This document shows, one piece after another, positions 15,477 to 23,283 of a stretch of 25,923 nucleotides of DNA (position 1 is the first letter of the stretch; every line of letters starts with the position of its first letter). Both the position numbers and the translations under genes were made by a program. This DNA is from JBHHXR01 sp046757205 (lineage in GTDB: Bacteria; Pseudomonadota; Alphaproteobacteria; Rhodobacterales; Rhodobacteraceae), in contig JBHHXR010000017.1 of NCBI GenBank assembly GCA_046757205.1, positions 1-25,923 of the forward strand. Direction: 5' to 3'. The notes beneath the pieces were generated by a model that ran no database searches, was not told the origin of the DNA, and worked only from the letters and a program-made list of their open reading frames with translations.

Positions 15477-16130
15477 CTAAAACACGAACTCCGGTGTTTT
15501 TTCGAAGCCGGGCAGCACCGGCACCGCTGCCTCGAATTCGCGTTTCCACGTCAGCCCGGCGCCGGTACGAATACCGGTCCGGCAAACGCCGATCGGGCCA
15601 TCCATGAACACGGCCACCGCCCGGCCGCCCTGTTTCAGTTGAGCCGCCAGCGATTGCGGAATCTGCTCGACGCCACCCTCGAAAAAGATCACGTCATAAG
15701 GCCCGTGGTCCGGGGCGCCATCTTCGAGCGGGCCGGTATGAACAACGGCATTGTCGACCGACTGTTCGCTCAGCGTCGCTTCCGCCGCCGCCGCCATTTC
15801 CGCATCGGATTCGACGCCCACGACCGCCTCGGCGATATGCCCGATAACCGCCAGCGAATATCCAGTTCCGGCGCCGATATCGAGGACCAGCTCCCCGGGC
15901 TGGATATCGATGGCTTCCAGCATCTTGGCGAACAGCCGGGGCTCGGGCAGCACGCGGCCGTTCCCGAGCGCCACATGCTCGCCCGCATAGGCGACAGCCC
16001 GAAGCTCGTTCGGCAGATACTGTTCGCGCGGAACGCTCAGCATGGCCTCGATGATGGGGTAGCGCGTAACGTCGGCGGGCCTGATCTGGCAATCGACCAT
16101 GGCCTCCCGACTGGCGGCGAAATTTGTCAT
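15477..16130 (-). CDS. Protein-L-isoaspartate O-methyltransferase family protein
   Basis: A 217-residue SAM-dependent methyltransferase related to Pcm, which repairs isoaspartyl residues. The N-terminus reads REAMVDCQIRPADVT, the middle VPREQYLPNEL, and the SAM-binding glycine loop is VLDIGAGTG at 82-90. Where Pcm has a G-Q-T-I-S-Q-P motif with the conserved hydroxyl residue, this protein has GRVLPEP at 58-64, so repair activity is uncertain. The ATG at 16130 has GAGG six bases upstream. It is followed 71 bases later by tolC on the same strand, the gene order known for this alphaproteobacterial branch, and is divergent from the tRNA-Cys gene. Confidence 0.88.
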   Translation of the reverse strand: MTNFAASREAMVDCQIRPADVTRYPIIEAMLSVPREQYLPNELRAVAYAGEHVALGNGRVLPEPRLFAKMLEAIDIQPGELVLDIGAGTGYSLAVIGHIAEAVVGVESDAEMAAAAEATLSEQSVDNAVVHTGPLEDGAPDHGPYDVIFFEGGVEQIPQSLAAQLKQGGRAVAVFMDGPIGVCRTGIRTGAGLTWKREFEAAVPVLPGFEKTPEFVF

Positions 16131-16274
16131 CCGGAACCTCGTGCGATCATCGCTCTTCGCAGTTGCAATGCCACATTATTGCGGGGTCGGCAACGCCCGC
16201 AAACGCGCTGCGGCGCACTTGCGCCCGACGGTCGCGGTTGGTAATAGACCGCCAGCCCCGAAAGGGGCGCCTTC

Positions 16275-16348
16275 GGCGACGTGGCGGAGTGGTTACGCAG
16301 CGGATTGCAAATCCGTGTACACCGGTTCGATTCCGGTCGTCGCCTCCA
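16275..16348 (+). tRNA. tRNA-Cys (anticodon GCA)
   Basis: The acceptor stem GGCGACG (16275-16281) pairs with CGTCGCC (16338-16344), followed by T and an encoded CCA. The anticodon arm has loop TTGCAAA with anticodon GCA. The T arm ACCGG-TTCGATT-CCGGT is perfect. It is divergent from the methyltransferase gene. Confidence 0.96.
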
Positions 16349-16484
16349 ACCGGACGATTTTTCAGACCTTGCCCGGCGCATCGGCCGGAGCGGAATCGAG
16401 CGGCCAACTCCGCTTGCACCGTCAATCAGCGGTGCATTTCGGAAACATGGACGGCGAGACAGTGCCTTTTTGGCGACGCGACAA

Positions 16485-16513
16485 CCGCCCCGGACGCAGT
16501 CGTTCCGGGGCGG
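16485..16513 (-). terminator. Perfect 10-bp GC hairpin after the MAPEG gene
   Basis: CCGCCCCGGA (16485-16494) and TCCGGGGCGG (16504-16513) are perfect inverted repeats with a nine-base loop. It starts 12 bases beyond the stop of the minus-strand MAPEG gene. The following T-rich stretch is poor, so it is a plausible but not classic intrinsic terminator. Confidence 0.5.
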
Positions 16514-16525
16514 CAATGAAGGATC

Positions 16526-16924
16526 CTAGATCCAGCCAAGCACCCTCAGGGCGATAGCTACCGTCGAAAGTGCCGCCAGCGCGAAGGCGACAGTGCGGAG
16601 AACGGGAATTCCAATGCTGTATATGATGTAATGCGCGAGCATGGCGAAGAAGTAAGTCGCCGCAAGTATGCCCGGATACCCGTCCTCGGGCATGCGGATC
16701 GACGCGAGAACGGCCAGCGGCGCGAAGGCGACAAAGGTCTCGACCGCCACCGTGTGGGCGGCCTTGGCTCTCTGCGCCCACGCCGACTGCGGCTTCAGAT
16801 CCGGGCTCGGGTTGGCAAGGGCCCCCATCAGGCCACGAACCATGATGCGGTCGACGATGTACGGCACCCAGGCGATGGCAATCCACAATCCGCTAAGCAC
16901 AGTGAACAATTGCAGCTGCGACAT
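16526..16924 (-). CDS. MAPEG family membrane protein
   Basis: A 132-residue integral membrane protein with four hydrophobic helices, matching the size and layout of bacterial MAPEG proteins (microsomal glutathione transferase relatives). QRAKAAHTVAVETFVAFAPL in the middle contains the family's E-x-F-x-x-F-A-P-L pattern, and RMPEDGYPGILAATYFFAML follows. The chemical role of bacterial members is mostly unknown. The ATG at 16924 has GGAG eight bases upstream; the longer open frame upstream is not membrane-like. It stands alone between two tRNA genes. Confidence 0.82.
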   Translation of the reverse strand: MSQLQLFTVLSGLWIAIAWVPYIVDRIMVRGLMGALANPSPDLKPQSAWAQRAKAAHTVAVETFVAFAPLAVLASIRMPEDGYPGILAATYFFAMLAHYIIYSIGIPVLRTVAFALAALSTVAIALRVLGWI

Positions 16925-17080
16925 CGGATTTGCTCCATTCTTGATGCAAGTGCGACATGCGTATTCGAGATCGGCTTGTAAATCAACACCTTGCGGGCGA
17001 TTGCGAAACGATTTCGTCCGCATATGTGCCGCTGAAGCCGCATCCGATGCCCCCGCCACGTGCACCGTGATCGGCGGTTT

Positions 17081-17117
17081 GCGGCGGAAAATGTCCGCCG
17101 CCGGCAAACCGGCGGCG
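17081..17117. repeat. Two overlapping, mutually exclusive hairpins
   Basis: GCGGCGGA (17081-17088) pairs perfectly with TCCGCCGC (17094-17101), loop five bases. CGCCGCCGG (17096-17104) pairs perfectly with CCGGCGGCG (17109-17117), loop CAAA. They share bases 17096-17101, so only one can form at a time. They lie about 90 bases before tRNA-Gly and about 157 bases upstream of the divergent MAPEG gene. Confidence 0.5.
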
Positions 17118-17204
17118 CGCAGACTTGCCGGGCTGCGTGGCCGCAGGACCACCGCGCCGGCCGGGTTGACGCCTTCCCCGGCGCATCGTAAGTCAGCGGG
17201 CGGC

Positions 17205-17280
17205 GCGGGTGTAGCTCAGTCGGTAGAGCATCAGCTTCCCAAGCTGAGGGCCGCGGGTTCGAATCCCGTCGCCCGCTCCA
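17205..17280 (+). tRNA. tRNA-Gly (anticodon CCC)
   Basis: The acceptor stem GCGGGTG (17205-17211) pairs with CGCCCGC, followed by T and encoded CCA. The D arm has AGCTCAGTCGGTAGAGC. The anticodon arm TCAGC-TTCCCAA-GCTGA has anticodon CCC. The T arm contains GGGTTCGAATCCC. Length is 76 bases with CCA. Confidence 0.97.
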
Positions 17281-17301
17281 GGTTTCACGGAAAACCGGCT
17301 G

Positions 17302-18639
17302 TCACGGAGCAAGAGCCGCTTCCATTTCACGGCGGAATCTCACCGCCGGATCGTGGGCATCGAATGCAACGTCATCCCACGTCACCGAAGCGCCGCCGGC
17401 GATATCCCGAACCAGCTTGATACCGTGCGCCAGTCCGATCGGCAGACAGCCGTTTCCGACGGACGCCTTCGCCGGCATCAGCTTGCCCCACACGGTGCTG
17501 CCGCCCTCGCCGTCCAGGGTTTCACCCCTTTTCAACGGGCGTTTCGCCGTCGCCACCACATCCGCGCGAAACCCGTCCGGGCAACCGGTCGGTTCGCCGC
17601 GCAGGGCAATCGACGCCGCGCTGATACCGAGTTCCAGTCCGATAAGATGATACGGCCGCCACAGCGCCGAGTACCGGCCGGAAGCGTCGGTGATGAGCCC
17701 GTAATCGGAAAAACAGCGCTCGACATACCCGCTGCCGCCCTCGAACGTGACATAGACGCCCCACCGCAGATCGTCGGAAAGGTCACGGCCGTCCCTCGCG
17801 CGGCTGGAAACCACTTCGACCATACCGCCGTTCTCAAGGCATCCTCCGGCGGAAGAGGGGATGAGCATCGAAGCAAGGTCGCCGATTTCGCAAGGCGGGA
17901 ACGAGAGCCCCGCCTCCGGCGCCGCAAGCCCCGTCGCGTTGGCCACGGCGGCCATCTCGATGCCGGACTTGGTGCCGTCGAGAAAGGAGTTGAACATTTT
18001 CGCGTTCAGCCCGCTTTCCGCCGCCCGCTCCGGTGTCATGCCGAAATGCCGCCAAACCGTCTCGGGTGTGGAAGCGTGAAATTCCGGATGGTAGAGCGTG
18101 CCCTTCCCCGCCGCAACGACGTTGAAACCGCAGGCCCGCGCCCAGTCGACCTGTTCGCAGATCAGCGCCGGCTGGTCGCCGTAGGCGAGCGAATAGACGA
18201 CGCCCGCCGACCGCGCCCTTTCCGCCAGCAACGGCCCGGCCAGGGCGTCGGCCTCCACGTTGACCATGACGATATCGCGGCCGTTCGAGCAGGCAAGCAG
18301 GACATGGCCGATGCCCGCCGCCGGATCGCCGGTCGCATCGATAACGATATCGAGGCCGTCCGCGGCGATGAGTTCTTCCGCGTCATCGGTGAGGCAAACG
18401 CCCCCGGACCGCCGCGCGGCGTCGAAATCCCTGGCAACGGCGCCGTCGGCCCAGCCGGTGGCCCGCAGCGCATCCCCCGCCCGCCGCGGCGAAAGATCGG
18501 CGATTCCCATTACGTGGAACGCCGGCGTTCTCCGCGCCTGCGACAGGAACATGGAGCCGAACTTGCCGGCTCCTATCAACCCGATGCGGATCGGCCGCCC
18601 TTCCTCTTGCCGGCGCAGCAGACCCCGGTAGAGACTCAT
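17302..18639 (-). CDS. NAD(P)-dependent oxidoreductase with C-terminal SAF-type domain
   Basis: A 445-residue homoserine-dehydrogenase-like protein. The N-terminal Rossmann fold shows IGLIGAGKFGSMFLSQARR at about 18-36, then VIDATGDPAAG and VMVNVEADALAGPLLA. The middle region contains AAGKGTLYHPEFHAST and FNSFLDGTKSGIEMAAVAN, a catalytic-domain pattern of this family. The last 90 or so residues (ATAKRPLKRGETLDGEGG) look like an SAF domain, which is why relatives are sometimes mislabelled FlgA. Such enzymes act on sugar-acid or hydroxyacid intermediates, but the substrate here is unknown. It has a GGGGGTG ribosome binding site just before ATG 18639 and ends 22 bases from tRNA-Gly on the opposite strand. 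It lies 84 bases downstream of the SGNH gene. Confidence 0.82.
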   Translation of the reverse strand: MSLYRGLLRRQEEGRPIRIGLIGAGKFGSMFLSQARRTPAFHVMGIADLSPRRAGDALRATGWADGAVARDFDAARRSGGVCLTDDAEELIAADGLDIVIDATGDPAAGIGHVLLACSNGRDIVMVNVEADALAGPLLAERARSAGVVYSLAYGDQPALICEQVDWARACGFNVVAAGKGTLYHPEFHASTPETVWRHFGMTPERAAESGLNAKMFNSFLDGTKSGIEMAAVANATGLAAPEAGLSFPPCEIGDLASMLIPSSAGGCLENGGMVEVVSSRARDGRDLSDDLRWGVYVTFEGGSGYVERCFSDYGLITDASGRYSALWRPYHLIGLELGISAASIALRGEPTGCPDGFRADVVATAKRPLKRGETLDGEGGSTVWGKLMPAKASVGNGCLPIGLAHGIKLVRDIAGGASVTWDDVAFDAHDPAVRFRREMEAALAP

Positions 18640-18723
18640 GACACCCCCATTGGCTTGGCGAGTGCGAGACTAGAGGCGTTGCCGCGTCGATGTCATCGGA
18701 AAAGTTCGCGGGCGCTCGCGGCG

Positions 18724-20232
18724 TCACAGCCAGCCAAGCGCCGTCAGCTTTGCCGAAACGGCATCGGCCAGCATCTGCTCGCCGACAGCGTTCAGGTGCG
18801 TATTCCCCACCGCAACGTGGATCGAGAGGTCGTCGCCCTGCGCCGGGTCGCCCGCAAGGATCCGGTCACGCATGAACCCGTAGGTATCGACATAGACGGC
18901 GGACTGCGCCGCCGCTGCCGCCTGCTGCACCGCGCGCGTGGCGGCGCGAAGCGGTTGCTCGGCCGTCGGCGTATCGCCGCCGGCGGCAAAGTTCAGATAA
19001 TGCGAGCCGATCACGAGAACCTTGCTGCAGCCCGCCGCGCGCACCGCCGAAATCCAGTGTTCGAGGTTGTCCCGCGTCGCGATGTCGACCTGGGCGCCGG
19101 CCGGCGGGGCGGCGGCCAGGGGCGCGGCAAGAGTGACCAGCGAACCGGAAACGGCAGCGACCTGCACCGTTTCGCCGCCGACGGTGATCCAGCCGTCGAC
19201 GCCGAGCCGGACCGGATCGCTCACCGCGAAAGCCGTCTGCGTCGGCGCGGGGCTGGCAAGCACCGTCATCGGGTCGTCGTTCGAACCGGCATAGATACTG
19301 GCCACGTCGGGCGCTCCGAGGGCGAGAAACGAGGGAAGCTGGGCCACCATCTCGGCCGTGCTGTCGCCGCTGCCGCCGGCGTTGCGGGCAACCGTGCGCG
19401 TCCTTGAGGCGGCAACCACGTCGGGATAGAACTGGCCCGCCGCAAGACCGTAGGAAGTGTTGAACGTGTGGCTGTCGCCCTCGGCGGCGAAGAGTTTCGA
19501 CACCGGATCCAGGGTCAGCCGGGTCTCGCGCGCCAACGGTTCGCAGATCACCACGATTTCCCTGATATATCCGTCGAGTACGCGCAATACCTGATCGGGA
19601 TACCCGCCGATGCCGACATGGGTGGGCGCAGAGGCGGCAAGCTGCGTGGCCTCGTCGGCGATGACGCCGCCCTCGTCGATGAAGGTCTTGCCGTTCGTAT
19701 CGGCGCCGAAAAAGGCCCTCTGCACGGCGCCGGGGGCCGGCAGCGAGGGGGCGATATCGGTGTTGGCCGCCGTGCCGTCGCCGGTGACGAACCGGAAGCC
19801 GAGCCCCGACGTCGTGTAGCAGGCGAACCGGTCTGTCCCGGCGTTGTCGCAAAACAGCAGGTAGCGCTGCGCGGTGCTGTCTGCGGTCAGACACTCGTAC
19901 TCGGCATAGACGTGGATGGCGGCCGGATCGAATGGAAACAACGATGTCTGCAAGGCGACGGAAAAGTCACGATTTGCGGCCACCAACAAGCCCTTCTGCG
20001 GGTCGTAAAGATACGGATCGGCGCCGAATTTGGTCAGCAGCAACTCCGGGTCGCCGTCGAAGTCGTTGGCCGGATTCGCCGCGTCACGGACACGCATGAA
20101 ACGATCGGCAAAGGAAATGGCGAATCCGCTGCGCGCGCCGAGGATGGCGGCGGCGTGATCGAACGAAGAAGAAATTGAATGAGCGTTCTGCGAATACGGC
20201 TCTAGGCCGAGGGAAAGTCCGATGAATGACAT
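18724..20232 (-). CDS. Phage-tail-like protein with LamG-type and SGNH hydrolase domains
   Basis: A 502-residue protein with no signal peptide. The N-terminus (MSFIGLSLGLEPY, then NDFDGDPELLLTKFG and YDPQKGLLVAAN) resembles phage tail or tail-appendage proteins. Residues about 85-245 look like a beta-sandwich LamG/concanavalin domain, ending DGYIREIVVICEPL. The C-terminal SGNH/GDSL hydrolase shows block I EGDSH near 252 with the nucleophile Ser, block III AGSNDD near 319, and a late His in GNTHLNAVGE near 480. A beta-rich insertion (GWITVGGETVQVAAVSG) splits the hydrolase between blocks III and V. By family it would be an esterase or deacetylase acting on a polysaccharide. No other phage genes are near. 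ATG 20232 was chosen because upstream codons look non-coding. Confidence 0.75.
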   Translation of the reverse strand: MSFIGLSLGLEPYSQNAHSISSSFDHAAAILGARSGFAISFADRFMRVRDAANPANDFDGDPELLLTKFGADPYLYDPQKGLLVAANRDFSVALQTSLFPFDPAAIHVYAEYECLTADSTAQRYLLFCDNAGTDRFACYTTSGLGFRFVTGDGTAANTDIAPSLPAPGAVQRAFFGADTNGKTFIDEGGVIADEATQLAASAPTHVGIGGYPDQVLRVLDGYIREIVVICEPLARETRLTLDPVSKLFAAEGDSHTFNTSYGLAAGQFYPDVVAASRTRTVARNAGGSGDSTAEMVAQLPSFLALGAPDVASIYAGSNDDPMTVLASPAPTQTAFAVSDPVRLGVDGWITVGGETVQVAAVSGSLVTLAAPLAAAPPAGAQVDIATRDNLEHWISAVRAAGCSKVLVIGSHYLNFAAGGDTPTAEQPLRAATRAVQQAAAAAQSAVYVDTYGFMRDRILAGDPAQGDDLSIHVAVGNTHLNAVGEQMLADAVSAKLTALGWL

Positions 20233-20245
20233 GGCAACCTGAGGT

Positions 20246-20443
20246 TTGAAAAACGAAGGAGGCCGGGCAGGACGATCATCCCGTACCTGGCGCAATCAGC
20301 GCCCGGCACCTAACAGAAAAACCTTTATTCAAACTTTATCCGGTGAAAACCTCACGAAACTGTTTGGCGGCACCGGTGTTCAACTCCTTGACCGAAAGGG
20401 GAAACTGGAACAGTTTCAGCGGCAAATAGGAACTGCCGCATGA
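20246..20443 (+). CDS. Possible small ORF coupled to the radical SAM gene
   Basis: A 65-residue frame opens at TTG 20246; no ATG or GTG exists in it. It stops at TGA 20441-20443, overlapping the ATG of the radical SAM gene (ATGA). The last 40 codons read like protein (TFIQTLSGENLTKLFGGTG, VQLLDRKGKLEQFQRQIG), but the first 20 are arginine-rich and less convincing. The DNA is A+T rich for this genome. It might be a short peptide substrate or leader, or simply non-coding leader sequence that happens to stay open. It contains no Cys and no obvious cleavage motif. Confidence 0.25.
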   Translation: MKNEGGRAGRSSRTWRNQRPAPNRKTFIQTLSGENLTKLFGGTGVQLLDRKGKLEQFQRQIGTAA

Positions 20444-21402
20444 ATCAACAAAGTCTGCCCGACAAACACGTTATTCCCTTGGGCAAATTCGAGCATCCGG
20501 AGATAACGGCGAGCGGGCGGGAACGGGCATCGGTGCCCCTGCTGAAGCCGGAGACGCTGTGGTTCAATACCGGAACGCTGTGCAATATCGAGTGCGTCAA
20601 CTGCTATATCGAAAGCTCGCCGACGAACGACCGGCTGGTTTATCTGACGACCGCTGACGTCGAGAACTTCCTCGACCAGATCGATGACCGGAAATGGCCG
20701 GTGGGTGAAATCGGCTTCACCGGCGGCGAGCCTTTCGTGAACCCCGACATCATCGCCATGGCGCGTCTGTGTCTTGCGCGCGGTTACCGGGTTCTGATCC
20801 TGACCAACGCGATGCGCCCGATGATGCGCGAGCGGGTCAGGGCGGGACTGCTCGAGCTTGGCTCGGCATACGCCGACGCGCTGACGCTGCGCGTGTCGCT
20901 CGACCATTGGAGCGCCGAAAAGAACGACGAGCTGCGGGGCGACGGCTCGTTCGAGGTGGCGCTTCACGGGTTGCGCTGGCTGCGCGACAACGGTTTTCGC
21001 CTTGCGGTGGCGGGGCGGACCTTGTGGGGGGAATCCGAAGAGGCGTCCCGGGCCGGTTTCTCGCGGCTCTTCCGGAACGAAGGGTTTGACATTGACGCCG
21101 GCGATCCGTCGGCGACGGTGCTGTTCCCGGAAATGGACGACACCGCCGATGTCCCGGAGATCACAACCGATTGCTGGCGGATACTCGGCAAGCAGCCGCG
21201 CAGCGTCATGTGTTCGTCGTCGCGCATGGTGATCAGGCGCAAAGGGGCGGCCGCCCCGACGGTGATCGCCTGCACCCTGCTGCCCTACGCGCCTGAATTC
21301 GATCTCGGTCCGACGCTGGAAAACGCGGAAAGACCGGTGCGGCTGAACCACCCCCACTGCGCCAAGTTCTGCGTTCTCGGCGGCGCGAGCTGCTCGGCCT
21401 GA
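20440..21402 (+). CDS. Radical SAM protein with extra C-terminal cysteines
   Basis: A 320-residue radical SAM enzyme. The cluster-binding motif is C48-x3-C52-x2-C55 (CNIECVNCY), preceded by WFNTGTLC as in SPASM-type maturases. The SAM-binding GGEP motif follows in IGFTGGEPFVNPD near residue 93, and LTLRVSLDHW is a core strand. Six more cysteines lie in the C-terminal third: DCWRILG, VMCSS, ACTLLPY, and HCAKFCVLGGASC at the very end. They are positioned to hold an auxiliary Fe-S cluster, though the spacing is not the standard SPASM one. The ATG at 20440 has AGGA eight bases upstream. It is convergent with aroB, with four bases between stops, and divergent from the SGNH gene. The substrate is unknown. 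Confidence 0.85.
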   Translation: MNQQSLPDKHVIPLGKFEHPEITASGRERASVPLLKPETLWFNTGTLCNIECVNCYIESSPTNDRLVYLTTADVENFLDQIDDRKWPVGEIGFTGGEPFVNPDIIAMARLCLARGYRVLILTNAMRPMMRERVRAGLLELGSAYADALTLRVSLDHWSAEKNDELRGDGSFEVALHGLRWLRDNGFRLAVAGRTLWGESEEASRAGFSRLFRNEGFDIDAGDPSATVLFPEMDDTADVPEITTDCWRILGKQPRSVMCSSSRMVIRRKGAAAPTVIACTLLPYAPEFDLGPTLENAERPVRLNHPHCAKFCVLGGASCSA

Positions 21403-21406
21403 CGCG

Positions 21407-22525
21407 TCACGTCCTGCCTTCGAGCGCGTCGCGAAGCATATCGCGGACGATGGACGGGTCGATATCGCGCGCAACGAATGCCTCGCCGATACGGCGTGCC
21501 AGTATGTAGACGATCCGGCCGTCGCGAACCTTCTTGTCCTGCGCCATGAGCGAAAGCAGACCATCGGCTCCGGGAAGTTCGCCCTCGATCTGGCCAAGAT
21601 CGCATTTCATGCCCATTGCCGAGAGATGCGCCCGGACGCGCCCCGGCTCCTCCTGCGGGCAAAACCCGAGCCGCCGCGAAAGCTCGAAGGCAAGCACGCA
21701 GCCGATGGCCACGCCTTCGCCGTGCAGCAGCCTGCCGGAATACCCGGTCGCGGCCTCCAGCGCGTGGCCGAACGTGTGGCCCAGATTGAGAAGCGCCCGA
21801 TCGCCCTGTTCCCTCTCGTCGCGTGCGACGATGTCGGCCTTCATCCGGCACGAACTGAATACCGCGTGGCGAAGTGCGGCGTCGTCACCCGAGGCGATCG
21901 CCCTTCCGTTGCTTTCCAGCCAGGAAAAAAGGCCCTCGTCGCCCAGCAGGCCGTACTTGACGACCTCGCCGTAACCGGCAAGAAACTCGCGTTCTCTCAG
22001 GGTTTTAAGGACCGTGGTGTCGGCCAGCACCAGCCGCGGCTGGTGAAAGGCGCCGACCAGGTTCTTGCCCTTGGGTGAATTGATCCCGGTCTTTCCGCCC
22101 ACCGAACTGTCCACCTGGGCAAGAAGCGTGGTGGGGATCTGGACCAACCCGACGCCGCGGCGCAGGATGGCGGCGGCGAAGCCGGCCAGATCGCCGATGA
22201 CCCCGCCGCCCAGGGCGACGACCAGATCGTCGCGCTCGATACGTTCCGATAGCAGCCATTCGACGCATTGCTGCAATATCTGCCAGCTCTTGCTTGCTTC
22301 TCCCGGCGGCACCCGAATCGACACTGCCTCGATGCCGCCAGCGCGCAGCGCCGTCTCCAGGGTTTCCAGATGGAGCCCGGCGACCGTTTCATCGGTAATT
22401 ATCGCGACATGGGGGCGTGCCAGAAATTCCCCCAGATATTCGCCGGCCGACCGCACGATCCCGGGCCCGATGACGATTTCATAACTCCGCTCGCCCAGTT
22501 CCACGCGCAGCTTTTCCGCGGTCAT
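21407..22525 (-). CDS. aroB: 3-dehydroquinate synthase
   Basis: A 372-residue NAD- and zinc-dependent enzyme converting DAHP to 3-dehydroquinate in the shikimate pathway. The NAD-binding segment is VVALGGGVIGDLAGFAAA. The substrate-binding stretch is IPTTLLAQVDSSVGGKTGIN, followed by GKNLVGAFHQP. The zinc ligands are the Glu in GYGEVVKYGLL and the His residues in NLGHTFGHALE and LLHGEGVAIG. The ATG at 22525 overlaps the aroK stop as ATGA, so the two consecutive shikimate-pathway genes are coupled. Length is normal for the family. Confidence 0.96.
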   Translation of the reverse strand: MTAEKLRVELGERSYEIVIGPGIVRSAGEYLGEFLARPHVAIITDETVAGLHLETLETALRAGGIEAVSIRVPPGEASKSWQILQQCVEWLLSERIERDDLVVALGGGVIGDLAGFAAAILRRGVGLVQIPTTLLAQVDSSVGGKTGINSPKGKNLVGAFHQPRLVLADTTVLKTLREREFLAGYGEVVKYGLLGDEGLFSWLESNGRAIASGDDAALRHAVFSSCRMKADIVARDEREQGDRALLNLGHTFGHALEAATGYSGRLLHGEGVAIGCVLAFELSRRLGFCPQEEPGRVRAHLSAMGMKCDLGQIEGELPGADGLLSLMAQDKKVRDGRIVYILARRIGEAFVARDIDPSIVRDMLRDALEGRT

Positions 22526-23121
22526 GGTACCAGCCTGCACAGGATTTTCTCGCCTTCGGGCCGGCTTTCGTCCGCATTTTCGACAGCCTCGATGATCCGC
22601 GCCACCATTTCCCACTGGCTGATCCCGGCAAACGATTCGACGACGACATCCGCCTGCCGATAGACCGGCCCGCGCAATTCCTGGAGGTTTTCGAGCACCG
22701 TTCGCGGGTTGTCTTCGCGCAGAAGCGGCCTGTCTGCCTTGCTTTTTACACGGTTGAAAAGGGTTCCGGTATCGGCCTTCAGCCAAATGGAAACCCCCCG
22801 TTCCGAGACCCTTTGGCGAACCGCGTCCGACATGAACGCACCGCCGCCGGTGGCCAGAACGCAGGGTTCCCCGTCCAGCAACCGGGAGATGACCCGCTCT
22901 TCACCCTGGCGGAAGTACTCTTCCCCGAACTTGTCGAATATTTCCGATATGGACATGTTGGCCGCGGTTTCGATCTCGTGATCGGAATCGACGAAACGGA
23001 CGTCCAGCGCCCGGGCAAGCCGTCGGCCCACCGAGGTCTTCCCCGCTCCCATCAACCCGACCATGACCAGGGTGCGATTCAGCCGGAAAGTCCCGGAGAC
23101 CAGGTTTGGTGGGTGGGCCAT
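22522..23121 (-). CDS. aroK: Shikimate kinase
   Basis: A 199-residue P-loop kinase phosphorylating shikimate at the 3-hydroxyl. Walker A is GLMGAGKT at 22-29; DSDHEIE carries the Asp residues that bind magnesium and shikimate. FGEEYFRQGEERV contains the substrate Arg, ATGGGAFM is the Walker B/substrate loop, and RPLL is the lid Arg region. ATG 23121 was chosen because it gives the usual short N-terminus. A GTG at 23163 would add 14 residues but has no visible ribosome binding site. It is translated into aroB through an ATGA overlap. Confidence 0.94.
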   Translation of the reverse strand: MAHPPNLVSGTFRLNRTLVMVGLMGAGKTSVGRRLARALDVRFVDSDHEIETAANMSISEIFDKFGEEYFRQGEERVISRLLDGEPCVLATGGGAFMSDAVRQRVSERGVSIWLKADTGTLFNRVKSKADRPLLREDNPRTVLENLQELRGPVYRQADVVVESFAGISQWEMVARIIEAVENADESRPEGEKILCRLVP

Positions 23122-23270
23122 CGCAGAATCCGACCGAGGCAATTGATGAAACGCGGCGTTCACGTTACTTTCGGATCAAGCCGCCTACAAGAGCGGTCCT
23201 TGCCTGCACTGCGCCGCGTCGCCATCGACGGCCCTGCGCAAGCGGGACGGGGTAACAGGGTTCGCGGGAC

Positions 23271-23276
23271 GAGGAG
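23271..23276 (+). promoter_or_regulatory. Ribosome binding site of the small membrane protein
   Basis: GAGGAG ends seven bases before a TTG at 23284. It is the strongest Shine-Dalgarno match in this gap and decides the non-ATG start of the 44-residue gene. Confidence 0.6.
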
Positions 23277-23283
23277 CAGGGTC

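Noticed and set aside
17205..17302. tRNA-Gly as an integration site for a mobile island
   Set aside because: I saw no second copy of the tRNA 3' end elsewhere in the window and no integrase next to it. XerD at the far end has the housekeeping context and length.
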